From: Mesorhizobium sp. CA14
GTDB lineage: Bacteria; Pseudomonadota; Alphaproteobacteria; Rhizobiales; Rhizobiaceae
NCBI RefSeq assembly: GCF_020165195.1
Contig: NZ_JAIUHR010000023.1
Span: 1 to 64,000, forward strand
Direction: 5' to 3'
DNA: 64,000 nt
Part shown: positions 1-12,204 of the stretch, piece after piece
How positions within the stretch are numbered: position 1 is the first letter of the stretch
Layout: each line of letters begins with the position of its first letter
Made by a program: the position numbers and the translations under genes
Notes under the pieces: generated by a model
Seen by the model: the letters and a program-made list of their open reading frames with translations, nothing else
What the model was told of the DNA's origin: nothing
The model's database searches: none

Positions 1-136
1 CCCCCGCAAGGGGGGAGATCGGACGTAACCCCCGCTTCGCCAATCGCCAACGCTGCAAGAAGAGCGCCTTCGACGAAGCTGCCAATCTCCCCCCTTGCGG
101 GGGAGATGTCCGGCAGGACAGAGGGGGGTGTGAAGG
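1..136. repeat. Intergenic palindromic repeat (C/G-run hairpin type)
   Basis: Two inverted copies of a short motif, a C-run, TTGC and a G-run followed by AGAT, lie at about 1-20 and 85-110. The second is followed by GTCCGGCAGG and a G-rich tail. The same general plan (hairpin, then GCCCGGCAGGGC-like sequence) recurs at 6.75-6.88 kb and 30.0-30.17 kb. This looks like a dispersed rhizobial intergenic repeat. No gene is visible in 1-189. Confidence 0.7.
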
Positions 137-189
137 AACGCGGCGTTCGCTTTTTGGCTATCGCTGCCTGGTAACTGAGCGCTCCGCGC

Positions 190-1107
190 CTACAGCGCCT
201 TGGCAATCTCCGCCGCCAGCCGCGCATTGTTCTCGACCAGCGCGACGTTGGTCTTGAGGCTGCGACCGCCGGTCAGCTCCAGGATTTTCGACAACAGGAA
301 CGGCGTCACCGCCTTGCCGGTGACGTTCTGCGCCTCGGCGGCCTTCTGCGCCGCCTGGATGTAACCGTCCATCTCAGCGGCCGGGATCTCGTCGTTCCGC
401 GGCACCGGATTGGCGACCAGAATGCCGCCGCCCAGGCCCAGCGCTTGGCGCGTGCGGTAGAAATGCGCGATGTCTTCCGGCGCATCGAGCGTCAGTGGGG
501 CGCGGAAGGGCGACTGCCGCGACCAGAAGGCGGGCATGATCTCGCAGCCATGGCCGATAACCGGTACGCCGCGCGTTTCCAGCACTTCCAGCGTCTTTTC
601 GATATCGAGGATCGCCTTGGCGCCGGCTGAGACGACGATGACCGGCGTGCGCGCCAACTCGTCGAGATCGGCAGAGATATCAAAACTCTGTTCGGCGCCT
701 TTATGGACGCCGCCGATGCCGCCGGTGGCGAAGACCTTTATGCCGGCCATATGCGCGGCGATCATGGTGGCCGCGACTGTGGTGCCGCCGGTGCGCGTTT
801 GAGCGACCGCGAAGCCGAGATCGGCGCGCGACAGCTTCATGGCATCGCCCGTCATCGCCAGCGATTCGCGCTCGCCATCGGACAGGCCGATCTTGATGCG
901 CCCGTCGATCACGGCGATCGTCGCCGGCACCGCGCCGCCGTCGATGATGATCTGCTCGACCTTGGCGGCCATCGCGCCATTGTCGGGATAGGGCATGCCG
1001 TGGGTGATGATGGTGCTTTCCAGCGCCACCACGGGCCGGCCGGCGGCAAGCGCTTCCGCCACGGGCGGGTGGATATCGACGAAGGGGCGGGCGGTTTCCG
1101 GCGTCAT
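190..1107 (-). CDS. psuG: Pseudouridine-5'-phosphate glycosidase
   Basis: PsuG splits pseudouridine 5'-phosphate into uracil and ribose 5-phosphate in the cytoplasm. The protein has 305 residues, close to the family length of about 310. The STIITHGMPYP motif is at 31-41 and ATGGIGGVHKG at 127-137. E30, K91 and K164 (in SAGAKAILD) sit where the family's catalytic Glu and Lys residues, including the Schiff-base Lys, are expected. I chose the ATG at 1107 because GGAG lies 7 nt before it; a TTG five codons upstream is possible. It follows the PfkB kinase by 39 nt on the same strand, which makes a psuK-psuG pseudouridine salvage operon. Confidence 0.95.
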   Translation of the reverse strand: MTPETARPFVDIHPPVAEALAAGRPVVALESTIITHGMPYPDNGAMAAKVEQIIIDGGAVPATIAVIDGRIKIGLSDGERESLAMTGDAMKLSRADLGFAVAQTRTGGTTVAATMIAAHMAGIKVFATGGIGGVHKGAEQSFDISADLDELARTPVIVVSAGAKAILDIEKTLEVLETRGVPVIGHGCEIMPAFWSRQSPFRAPLTLDAPEDIAHFYRTRQALGLGGGILVANPVPRNDEIPAAEMDGYIQAAQKAAEAQNVTGKAVTPFLLSKILELTGGRSLKTNVALVENNARLAAEIAKAL

Positions 1108-1146
1108 GGCTGTCTCCGACAAGGAGGAAGTAGATGGTGGGTGGCC

Positions 1147-2085
1147 CTATGCCACCTCCCGTGCCTCCGGCACAAGGGCAAGCGCCTGCGTGAAATTGGC
1201 GATCGTGAAGGACGGCACGGCCTCCGGGCTCTCTATGGCGAGCATTGCCGCCGCAACGCCTTCGCGCAGCGCGGCGCGCAGCGGCAGGCCGCGCAGCAGG
1301 GCAGCGACCGTCGCGCCGGTCAGGGCGTCGCCGGCGCCGGTCACGTCGGCGACCCGGCGGGGCGCGGGGGGGTCGATTTCAAAGATGCCGGTGTCGTCGA
1401 AGCCCAGCACCGCGGCGCTGCCGGCCGTAACCACGCCGGCATTCAGGCCAGCCCGTCTGAGCGCGTCGACAAGGGCTTCGCCGGACAGGTCGGCACCGAC
1501 CAGCACCGCGGCTTCGCGGCGGTTCATGAAAAGCACCGACAGATCGTCGAGCAGCGGCGCCAGGCGGACGACCTTGGCCGGTGAGACGGCGATGGCGAAG
1601 ACCGGCCGGCCGCCGGCAAGCGCCGTCAGGCGCTCCAGCGCCGCCGTCGGCAGGTTGGCGTCGCACAGGATGGCGTCGGCAGCGGCGATCGCCTCGCGCA
1701 CCTTGGCGCGCCTGATTTGCTTGGGGAAGGCAAGATCGTAGAGCGCCATGTCGGCCAGCCCGACGATCAATTCGCCCTCGGCGTCGATCAGCGCCGTATA
1801 GCTCGGCGTCGTGCGGTCGAGGAACACGACCGAGAGGTCCGTTATCCCGGCGCTGTCGATCGCCGAGGCGACCGTGTCCGCCGCCGCGTCGCCGCCGCGC
1901 ACGGATATCAGCGAGGCCGACACGCCGCGCTTCACCACGCTGCGCAGCGCATTGAAAACGACGCCGCCGACGTCCTCGCGCATCATGCCGGGATTGGAGG
2001 CAGCGGGCACATAAATGCCCGAGACCTGGCCGCGCCGGTCGATATGGGCGCCGCCCAGCGCCAGGATAGTTGGGGATGTCGACAT
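1147..2085 (-). CDS. psuK: PfkB-family kinase, probable pseudouridine kinase
   Basis: A 312-residue PfkB/ribokinase-type sugar kinase. The C-terminal signature VTGAGDALTG (about 248-257) holds the GAGD anion hole and catalytic Asp D253; the N-terminal GG-containing motif is at 11-12. Because psuG lies 39 nt downstream, the likely substrate is pseudouridine, giving pseudouridine 5'-phosphate for PsuG; this is inference from context. The frame stays open upstream to 2472, but that stretch is intergenic repeat and the recA control region, so the ATG at 2085 (MSTSPTILALGG) is preferred. Confidence 0.88.
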   Translation of the reverse strand: MSTSPTILALGGAHIDRRGQVSGIYVPAASNPGMMREDVGGVVFNALRSVVKRGVSASLISVRGGDAAADTVASAIDSAGITDLSVVFLDRTTPSYTALIDAEGELIVGLADMALYDLAFPKQIRRAKVREAIAAADAILCDANLPTAALERLTALAGGRPVFAIAVSPAKVVRLAPLLDDLSVLFMNRREAAVLVGADLSGEALVDALRRAGLNAGVVTAGSAAVLGFDDTGIFEIDPPAPRRVADVTGAGDALTGATVAALLRGLPLRAALREGVAAAMLAIESPEAVPSFTIANFTQALALVPEAREVA

Positions 2086-2127
2086 TTCGGGTCGCTGACT
2101 TTCGTTGATCGTGCGGCTGCGCACACT

Positions 2128-2230
2128 AGAGCGGTTCGGCGTCTCACGGAATCGCTGAACCGCTCTAAATCTTTCTTCCTGTGCAATTCCGGACGGAAAA
2201 CCGCTACGCACTTTTCCCGGAATTGCTCTA
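2128..2230. repeat. Double-palindrome intergenic repeat (RIME-like)
   Basis: Two adjacent palindromes. The first is AGAGCGGTTC at 2128-2137 paired with GAACCGCTCT at 2157-2166. The second is GCAATTCC at 2183-2190 paired with GGAATTGC at 2219-2226. The second half recurs nearly unchanged at 27.50-27.55 kb. This is the mosaic form known for rhizobial intergenic elements (RIME-like). It sits between divergent psuK and recA. Confidence 0.7.
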
Positions 2231-2397
2231 GGTTTCCCAGGTCGCCCCGGCAATCGGGGTCGCGATTCGGGATGGCCGGATGTCGGGATCTCTTCTGGAC
2301 CAGTGGTTGTGCTCCGCACTTGGTTCTGGTGAGACAAAAATAGAACAAATCCGGATAGTGTTTGTTTTTCAGGTATTTGTTGCCCCTTGCCAAATGA

Positions 2398-2412
2398 GAA
2401 CAAAAAAGGTAC
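2398..2412. promoter_or_regulatory. Probable LexA (SOS) operator of recA
   Basis: GAAC, seven bases, GTAC: one mismatch to the alphaproteobacterial LexA site GAAC-N7-GAAC. It lies about 60 nt before the recA ATG in an AT-rich stretch. recA is a standard LexA target in this class, so DNA-damage control is likely. Confidence 0.65.
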
Positions 2413-2470
2413 AAAAGAGGAGGGATCACGGATTGTCCGGCCTTCATTGACGACCAAGGGGTGATGTATC

Positions 2471-3568
<1,098 letters not shown>

Positions 3569-3713
3569 GGCCGGTTCGTCCAGGAAGGCCGCGCGGCGGT
3601 TTCCTGTTCGGGATTGAGCGAAAGCAATTCGTTGGCTCAGCCGGAGTTCGGCCACAATCCGGGTTTATCGGTTTGCGCTTATGTAATCGAGTTCTTGAGT
3701 ACTGCGTACCCGA

Positions 3714-3740
3714 ACCGCCGGCCTTCGCGCCGGCGGTTTT
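3714..3740 (+). terminator. Rho-independent terminator after recA
   Basis: Perfect 9-bp stem ACCGCCGGC (3714-3722) and GCCGGCGGT (3729-3737) with loop CTTCGC and a following T run. It lies about 145 nt after the recA stop. Confidence 0.75.
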
Positions 3741-3841
3741 GCGTTTTGCGGGCAGTGCTGAGCCGCCGCTCCTGCGAAGATTGGCCTAAAGCGCGCCGCG
3801 CTGAAACGGCTCCAGGCGACGCGCCTTAGGCCTTTGTTTTG

Positions 3842-3890
3842 ATGCATGTCGTTGTCCCAGAACCGCTGCGCACTTCTGGGCGACACGCAT
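3842..3890. repeat. Intergenic palindrome between recA and alaS
   Basis: Imperfect palindrome ATGCATGTCG...CGACACGCAT with an inner CCAGAA/TTCTGG pair. It has the same architecture as the other double-hairpin intergenic repeats here. The rest of 3569-4008 holds the recA terminator, a weaker preceding palindrome (about 3785-3830) and a leader hairpin before alaS; no gene was seen. Confidence 0.55.
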
Positions 3891-3966
3891 TAATTCCGTG
3901 TTTCTGGACAGGGTGAGGAGCTATCGCTAAAAGGCCCATCTATCTTCTGAAACAAAAGCCCATCAG

Positions 3967-3985
3967 CCGCCGGCAACGCCGGCGG
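3967..3985 (+). promoter_or_regulatory. Hairpin in the alaS leader
   Basis: Perfect 8-bp stem CCGCCGGC (3967-3974) and GCCGGCGG (3978-3985) with loop AAC, ending 23 nt before the alaS ATG. The stem sequence is the same as that of the recA terminator. There is no T run, so it is not a classic terminator; it may affect leader stability or translation. Confidence 0.4.
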
Positions 3986-4008
3986 TTCTCGCGAAAAGGC
4001 AGTACGCA

Positions 4009-6678
<2,670 letters not shown>

Positions 6679-6739
6679 CGCTTGGGGCGATCGGCTGTAG
6701 CTCAGGCCGGTTCCCAATTCTCCGAGGGTGGCGCTGCCC

Positions 6740-6880
6740 CTCATCTGGCTGCCGCCATCTTCTCCCCGTTGAACGGGGAGAAGGGCGCTGTCACATAGGG
6801 CTTTCGCCAATCGCCGGCGTTGCAACTGCTTCTTTCTCCCCGTTTTTAAGGGGAGAAATGCCCGGCAGGGCAATGAGGCG
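6740..6880. repeat. Intergenic palindromic repeat cluster
   Basis: TTCTCCCCGTT (6760-6770) pairs with AACGGGGAGAA (6772-6782). A second copy near 6833-6856 is followed by ATGCCCGGCAGGGCAATGAGG. The same tail sits at 30.03 kb. This fills the gap between alaS and the convergent GST gene and may end transcription from both sides. Confidence 0.7.
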
Positions 6881-6900
6881 TGGCGCCGGCGCTGAGCGAG

Positions 6901-7527
6901 TTACGCGACCTTTTCCGTGCGCATAAAGCTCGGCCGTCCGGCTATCTGCGCAAACCAATCCCGGATATCCGCAAACCGCGCCAACAGATCGCGTCCTTCC
7001 GCGACCTTGACGAAATAGGCAATCATTGGCGCCGCATGCAGATCGGCCAGCGTCACTTGCTCGCCGAGCAACCAAGGCCCTTTTGCCTTCAGCGATGTCA
7101 AAACCTTGAGCACCATCTCAGCTTGACGGAGCCCGCCGGTGATCAGCGCCTCATCCGGCGCCGCCTTCTCCAGCCGCTCGACCGCGACGTCCCAGACCAT
7201 GGCGCGATAGCCGTAGGCGTCGAGCATGCCGATGATCTGGCCCGTCCTGGCGCGGCCGCGCGCGTCGGCCGGTTGCAGGGCCGGACCGTCGAAGGCCTCG
7301 TCGACATAGCGCGCGATGGCGCCTGTCTCGAACAGACGAAAACCGTCATGCTCGAAGGCCGGGATGCGGCCGAACGGGTGATGCTCCAGATACCAGGCCG
7401 GAATGCCTTCGGCGGCGAAGATGTCGAGCGGCACGAGCTCGTAGCCGACACCCTTTTCCTCCAGCGCCATGCGCGCGATGCGGACATAGATGCTGTAGTC
7501 GGCGCCGAAGAGGATCGGCTTCTTCAT
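6901..7527 (-). CDS. Glutathione S-transferase family protein
   Basis: A 208-residue protein with an N-terminal thioredoxin-like GST domain (MKKPILFGADYS, then the cis-Pro region FGRIPAFEHDGF and the ETGAIARYVDE glutathione-binding stretch) and an all-helical C-terminal domain. Probably a glutathione-dependent transferase or reductase in stress protection; the substrate is unknown. The ATG at 7527 overlaps the stop of the upstream acetyltransferase by ATGA, so the two are translationally coupled in the icd operon. Confidence 0.88.
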   Translation of the reverse strand: MKKPILFGADYSIYVRIARMALEEKGVGYELVPLDIFAAEGIPAWYLEHHPFGRIPAFEHDGFRLFETGAIARYVDEAFDGPALQPADARGRARTGQIIGMLDAYGYRAMVWDVAVERLEKAAPDEALITGGLRQAEMVLKVLTSLKAKGPWLLGEQVTLADLHAAPMIAYFVKVAEGRDLLARFADIRDWFAQIAGRPSFMRTEKVA

Positions 7528-8267
7528 GCTGATCTTCCACTTTGTCGGAACCAGACACACAGACTCCCGACGGGTTCGAAGCCGGCAAGGCGCGCCGCAT
7601 GTAGCGCGTCGCCATGCTCATATCCGACGAGTGGAAGATCGTCGGCGTAGATAGCGGCGGCGCGGGTGGCGTCCTGATAAGCAGTAGCCGCGCCAACTCC
7701 CTTTGCAAAAACGTTGGACAGCCCGACTGCCCCTGGCGAACGATTCACGATGCAGCCGGCGTCAAAACCGACGGCGGATGCACACCCAAAAAAAGCAATG
7801 TCGGGATTATCGAGGATCGCAGGCGGAAACACGCGCCGGTCGCGTGGATTGTCTTCAGCCCAAGCATCTTCCCAGGCCCGTAGCGCATCGGGATCACGGA
7901 TGCGCTCCCAGCCAAAAGCCATGCGGCTATGAGCGCCAGCGGCTGCACGGCTCGGATTGGCCCAAGTCCAGTTTGCGCTGAAAAGCCGCTTGAAGCCGAG
8001 GCTGGCCAGATCGAGCCGGCAAAACCCATCCTTGACCGCAAACGGGCCGTCAAGCCCCGAACTCAGATGCTTGACGGCTTCATGCTGGGACTCGATCGCA
8101 TCGGGATCAAGCGTTGTCATATTGGAGTAATAGGGTGGAGCGGGCGACTCGCTCCACCACAACAACGGGTTTCGCTGTCGATTCAGTCCGTGCGCCCGAA
8201 ATACTGCCTCGTAAAGATCGGCATTGTTTGCCGCGCAGACGCGGGCCTTTTCGGCCGCGGCCAGCAT
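7524..8267 (-). CDS. GNAT-like acetyltransferase
   Basis: A 247-residue protein that I read as a GNAT-fold acetyltransferase. Support is the C-terminal beta-strand and helix pattern (VGLSNVFAKG, DLPLVGYEHGDALHAARLAGFEPVG), which matches the last GNAT motif 'GFEPVG'. The N-terminal half is not typical and could bind the substrate. It starts 2 nt after the icd stop and overlaps the GST start by 4 nt, which places it in an icd-GNAT-GST operon. The target of acetylation is unknown. Confidence 0.65.
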   Translation of the reverse strand: MLAAAEKARVCAANNADLYEAVFRAHGLNRQRNPLLWWSESPAPPYYSNMTTLDPDAIESQHEAVKHLSSGLDGPFAVKDGFCRLDLASLGFKRLFSANWTWANPSRAAAGAHSRMAFGWERIRDPDALRAWEDAWAEDNPRDRRVFPPAILDNPDIAFFGCASAVGFDAGCIVNRSPGAVGLSNVFAKGVGAATAYQDATRAAAIYADDLPLVGYEHGDALHAARLAGFEPVGSLCVWFRQSGRSA

Positions 8268-8269
8268 CG

Positions 8270-9481
8270 CTATCCCATCGCCTTCTGCAAATTCTCGTCG
8301 ATCTTGTCGAGGAAGCCGGTGGTCGAGAGCCAGGGCTGGTCGGGGCCGATCAGCAGCGACAGGTCCTTGGTCATGAAACCGCTCTCGACGGTCTGGATGC
8401 AGACCTTTTCCAGCGTCTCGGCGAAGCGCTTCAGCTCGGCATTGTCGTCGAGCTTGGCGCGGTGGGCGAGGCCGCGCGTCCAGGCGAAGATCGAGGCGAT
8501 CGAATTGGTCGAGGTTTCCTCGCCCTTCTGATGCTGGCGGTAGTGGCGGGTGACGGTGCCATGCGCGGCTTCCGCTTCCACCGTCTTGCCGTCCGGCGTC
8601 ATCAGCACCGAGGTCATCAGGCCGAGCGAGCCGAAGCCTTGCGCGACAGTGTCGGACTGCACATCGCCGTCATAGTTCTTGCAGGCCCAGACATAGCCGC
8701 CCGACCATTTCAGGCTGGAGGCGACCATGTCGTCGATCAGGCGGTGCTCGTACCAGAGTTTCCTTGCCTTGAACTCGGCCTCGAACTCCTTCTCGTAGAC
8801 CTCCTGGAAGATGTCCTTGAAGCGGCCGTCATAGGCTTTGAGGATGGTGTTCTTGGTCGACAGATAGACCGGGAAATTGCGCAGCAGGCCGTAGTTCAGC
8901 GAGGCGCGGGCGAATTCTCGGATCGACTCGTCGAGATTGTACATGGCCATGGCCACGCCGGCGCCCGGCGCGTCATAGACGTCATGCTCGATCACCTGGC
9001 CGTCCTCGCCGACGAACTTGATCGTCAGCTTGCCCTTGCCGGGGAAGCGGAAGTCGGTGGCGCGGTACTGGTCGCCGAAGGCATGGCGGCCGACGACGAT
9101 CGGCTTGGTCCAGCCCGGCACCAGGCGCGGCACGTTCTTCATGATGATCGGCTCGCGAAAGATCGTGCCGCCGAGGATGTTGCGGATGGTGCCGTTGGGC
9201 GACTTCCACATCTTCTTCAGCTTGAACTCCTCGACGCGGGCCTCGTCGGGAGTGATCGTCGCGCATTTCACGCCGACGCCCCATTTCTTGATGGCGTTGG
9301 CCGAATCGACCGTCACCTGGTCGTTGGTGGCGTCGCGGTGCTCGATGCCGAGATCGTAATATTCAAGCTTCAGGTCGAGATAGGGGTGGATCAGCTTGTC
9401 CTTGATGAACTGCCAGATGATGCGGGTCATCTCGTCGCCGTCGAGTTCGACGACCGGGTTAACCACCTTGATCTTCGCCAT
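8270..9481 (-). CDS. icd: NADP-dependent isocitrate dehydrogenase
   Basis: Oxidises isocitrate to 2-oxoglutarate and makes NADPH in the TCA cycle. The 403-residue protein is of the homodimeric eukaryote-like type (MAKIKVVNPVVELDGDEMTR start, SPNGTIRNILGGTIFREP substrate loop, AAHGTVTRHYR near the nucleotide site), not the E. coli Icd type. This type is usual in Rhizobiales. It is the first gene of an operon with a GNAT protein 2 nt downstream and a GST gene after that. Confidence 0.98.
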   Translation of the reverse strand: MAKIKVVNPVVELDGDEMTRIIWQFIKDKLIHPYLDLKLEYYDLGIEHRDATNDQVTVDSANAIKKWGVGVKCATITPDEARVEEFKLKKMWKSPNGTIRNILGGTIFREPIIMKNVPRLVPGWTKPIVVGRHAFGDQYRATDFRFPGKGKLTIKFVGEDGQVIEHDVYDAPGAGVAMAMYNLDESIREFARASLNYGLLRNFPVYLSTKNTILKAYDGRFKDIFQEVYEKEFEAEFKARKLWYEHRLIDDMVASSLKWSGGYVWACKNYDGDVQSDTVAQGFGSLGLMTSVLMTPDGKTVEAEAAHGTVTRHYRQHQKGEETSTNSIASIFAWTRGLAHRAKLDDNAELKRFAETLEKVCIQTVESGFMTKDLSLLIGPDQPWLSTTGFLDKIDENLQKAMG

Positions 9482-9689
9482 GGAAAGAATGCCTCGTTGC
9501 TGGGGGATCTGGACGGCCTTGCCCGCATGGTTTCGGCCGGGGATGCGGAGCGTATATCAAAGGCTTTTTCAGCGCGCAAACCGCGATCCGCGCCCGGGCC
9601 GAGGGGCGCCGCTGTTGTGAATGCTTCATTTTCCGGTCCGGATGTGGCAGGGGACGCCGAAACGCCGCAAATCCCGGTTACCGAAAGCC

Positions 9690-10538
9690 ATGCCAAGCAC
9701 TGACGACCCCAGCAAGACCGCTTCCGCCGGCCCCGCGATCATCCTGGTCGAGCCGCAGCTCGGCGAGAATATCGGCATGGTCGCCCGCGCCATGGCGAAT
9801 TTCGGCTTGTCCGAGCTCAGGCTGGTCAATCCGCGCGACGGCTGGCCGAGCGAGAAGGCGCGCGCGGCCGCCAGCCGCGCCGACCATGTCATCGACGCCA
9901 CCAGGGTTTTCGACGATCTGGCATCGGCGGTCGCCGACCTCAACTTCGTCTTCGCCACCACGGCGCGGGAGCGCGACGGCTTCAAGCCGGTGCGCGGTCC
10001 CGTGGAAGCGGGCAGGGCGCTCAGGGCACGTGTCGAGGGGGGCCAGCGCACCGGCATCCTGTTCGGCCGCGAGCGCTTCGGTCTCTATAATGACGAGGTC
10101 GGGCTAGCCGACGAGATCGTCACCTTTCCGGTCGATCCTGGCTTTTCCTCGCTCAACATCGCCCAGGCGGTGCTTTTGATGTCCTATGAGTGGATGAAGT
10201 CCGGCCTCGCCGACGAGACCCAGACCAATTTCTCCGGACCGGAGCTGGTGCCGGCGACCAAGGAGCAACTGCACAGCCTGTTCGCCTATCTTGAGAACGC
10301 GTTGGAAGCGCGCGGTTATTTCCGCCCTGAGGAAAAGAAGCCGAAGATGGTCGACAATCTGCGCGCCGTGCTGACGCGCGCGGGGTTCGCCGAACCCGAG
10401 CTCAAGGTTCTGCGCGGCATCATCTCCTCGCTCGACCGGTTCTCGCCGGCCATGCCGCGCGGCGACGGCTCGCCCGGGGACGATCCAAGACGACTGCCGG
10501 CCGGCGCGCGCGGTCGCGCCAAAGACGAAGAAAGTTAA
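9690..10538 (+). CDS. trmJ: tRNA (cytidine/uridine-2'-O-)-methyltransferase TrmJ
   Basis: SpoU/TrmH-family (SPOUT) RNA 2'-O-methyltransferase, which in the TrmJ group methylates position 32 of tRNAs. The 282-residue protein shows motif 1 (EPQLGENIGMVARAMANFG), motif 2 (TGILFGRERFGLYNDE) and motif 3 (SSLNIAQAVLLMSYE) in order. The C-terminal extension matches the TrmJ length. The ATG at 9690 is preferred; one 23 codons upstream would add an unconserved tail. It runs divergently from icd. Confidence 0.9.
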   Translation: MPSTDDPSKTASAGPAIILVEPQLGENIGMVARAMANFGLSELRLVNPRDGWPSEKARAAASRADHVIDATRVFDDLASAVADLNFVFATTARERDGFKPVRGPVEAGRALRARVEGGQRTGILFGRERFGLYNDEVGLADEIVTFPVDPGFSSLNIAQAVLLMSYEWMKSGLADETQTNFSGPELVPATKEQLHSLFAYLENALEARGYFRPEEKKPKMVDNLRAVLTRAGFAEPELKVLRGIISSLDRFSPAMPRGDGSPGDDPRRLPAGARGRAKDEES

Positions 10539-10620
10539 GATCGATAAGCTGTGAGCATTTGAAGTAACCGATTTTTATTCGGTCGTGCCTCATCCTTGCT
10601 GCAATAGTTGGGGGTGGCAC

Positions 10621-11226
10621 ATGTTTACGTCCAATATTGGCCGGCTGCGCTTTTTCCTTTACTCTCTTGGTCTTGCCGTCGCCGAAACCGTGGTGATCGT
10701 CATCTGCATTGTCAGCACGATCGGTTTCGAAGGACTGATCAATTCGGGTCCCGGTCCGTCGCGGCAGGGCATGGCGGGCGCCGTCCTCGTCGCCTCGCTC
10801 ATCTTTGTCGCGCTGCGCGGCAACATCGCCTCGCGCCGCACCCGCGACGCCAACGGGCGTCGCTGGATTCTGTGGGCCTACATCGCCCTTTCGGCCGTCT
10901 ATGCCCTTCTGCAGGCAGGCGTGCTGCTGGTCGTCAAATTCGGCGATCCCGAGAGCATTCCGGGCGGGCTGAACCTGCTTGCATTTTCGATATTCGGCCT
11001 CTGGTGCACGATCCTGTGGGCGAAACCCGTCGCGGGCAGCAACATCGATGAATTGACCGATGTTTTCGACTTCGACGGTCCGCTGCCGGCATCGACCCGC
11101 ACTGGACGCACCGCTGTGCCGGCCGCTCCACGCGCCGCGGTTGCCGCTTCAGCCGCACGCATCCCGCCCGCGCCGCAGCCTTTCGGCAGACCGCGCCCGG
11201 CCGGTTTCGGCAAGCGCGGGATATGA
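10621..11226 (+). CDS. DUF805-like inner-membrane protein
   Basis: A 201-residue membrane protein. The N-terminus (FTSNIGRLRFFLYSLG) resembles the DUF805 start 'xGRxxRxxYW'. About four hydrophobic segments lie between residues 10 and 138, followed by a proline/alanine-rich soluble tail (about 158-201, basic end GFGKRGI). Function unknown. The ATG at 10621 has GGGGTGG as ribosome binding site. It sits between trmJ and murI and is followed by a palindromic repeat. Confidence 0.6.
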   Translation: MFTSNIGRLRFFLYSLGLAVAETVVIVICIVSTIGFEGLINSGPGPSRQGMAGAVLVASLIFVALRGNIASRRTRDANGRRWILWAYIALSAVYALLQAGVLLVVKFGDPESIPGGLNLLAFSIFGLWCTILWAKPVAGSNIDELTDVFDFDGPLPASTRTGRTAVPAAPRAAVAASAARIPPAPQPFGRPRPAGFGKRGI

Positions 11227-11240
11227 GTTATCTTAGAGAT

Positions 11241-11291
11241 AGAGCATGATGTCGTCCGAAAAGCGCTTCACTCTTTTCGGCATCATGCTCT
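11241..11291. repeat. Intergenic palindrome (AGAGCATGATG type)
   Basis: AGAGCATGATG (11241-11251) pairs with CATCATGCTCT (11281-11291), with an inner CCGAAAAG/CTTTTCGG arm. This is the second family of rhizobial intergenic palindrome in the window; a close relative is the first half of the element at 27439-27546. No other feature was seen in 11227-11394. Confidence 0.75.
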
Positions 11292-11394
11292 AGCGATTGC
11301 GCGAAAGCTGCTCGCATTCGCCACTTCAAGACCATGATCATTCGCGATAGAAGCGCGTCGGTCCAATTCCGGGCCTGCCGCTTCTTATAACCGG

Positions 11395-12201
11395 ATGACA
11401 ATGAGCGATCGATCAAGCCAGCGCCCGATCCTGATGTTCGATTCCGGCGTCGGCGGGCTGACGGTGCTGCGCGAGGCGCGTGTGCTGATGCCCGACCGCC
11501 GCTTCGTCTATGTCGCCGACGACGCGGCTTTTCCTTACGGCGCCTGGGAAGAGCCGGCGCTCAAAGAACACATCCTTGCGCTGTTCGGCAAATTGCTCGA
11601 CCGCCTGCAGCCGGCGATTTCGGTCATCGCCTGCAACACAGCCTCGACGCTGGTGATCGAGGTGCTGCGCGAGACATTCCCCGGCCATCCTTTCGTGGGC
11701 ACGGTGCCGGCAATCAAGCCGGCGGCCGAGCGCACCCGCTCCGGCCTGGTGTCGGTGCTGGCGACGCCGGGCACGGTGAAGCGCCAGTACACGCGCGACC
11801 TGATCAGCAAATGGGCGCAGAAATGCCATGTGCGCCTGGTCGGCAGCGACCGGCTTGCGGGGCTGGCCGAGATCTATATGCGCCAGGGTTTCGTCGATGA
11901 GGAAGCCGTGCGCGCCGAAATCGCGCCCTGTTTCATCGAGCGCGACGGCAATCGCACCGATATCGTCGTGCTCGCCTGCACGCATTACCCGTTTCTCGCC
12001 AACCGCATGCGCAAGACCGCGCCCTGGCCGGTCGACTGGATCGATCCGGCCGAGGCGATCGCACGGCGCGCCATGTCGCTGCTCGATCCTGTCGGAGAAA
12101 CATCCGGCGAGAGCGAGCCCGATCTGGCCGTCTTCACCTCCGGCAAGATGGATTTTGCCACGAGGCGGCTCATCCAGGGCTTTGGACTGACCGCACCTTA
12201 G
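11395..12201 (+). CDS. murI: Glutamate racemase
   Basis: Converts L- to D-glutamate for peptidoglycan in the cytoplasm. The 268-residue protein has the two catalytic cysteines in their usual motifs: C80 in ACNTAS and C195 in ACTHYP. The N-terminal FDSGVGGLTVLRE motif is typical. ATG codons at 11395 and 11401 are both possible starts. It converges on the RNB-domain gene with only 3 nt between the stops. Confidence 0.96.
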   Translation: MTMSDRSSQRPILMFDSGVGGLTVLREARVLMPDRRFVYVADDAAFPYGAWEEPALKEHILALFGKLLDRLQPAISVIACNTASTLVIEVLRETFPGHPFVGTVPAIKPAAERTRSGLVSVLATPGTVKRQYTRDLISKWAQKCHVRLVGSDRLAGLAEIYMRQGFVDEEAVRAEIAPCFIERDGNRTDIVVLACTHYPFLANRMRKTAPWPVDWIDPAEAIARRAMSLLDPVGETSGESEPDLAVFTSGKMDFATRRLIQGFGLTAP

Positions 12202-12204
12202 TGC

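Noticed and set aside
2378..2394. TTG-N11-CAA motif upstream of recA as the LexA site
   Set aside because: It matches a simple pattern by chance in an AT-rich stretch; the GAAC-N7-GTAC site 4 nt further is the better match.
6690..6730. GGCTGTAGCTCAG followed by GGTTCCCAATTC, similar to tRNA arms
   Set aside because: No anticodon arm and no acceptor stem pairing; the distance between the D-like and T-like parts is too short.
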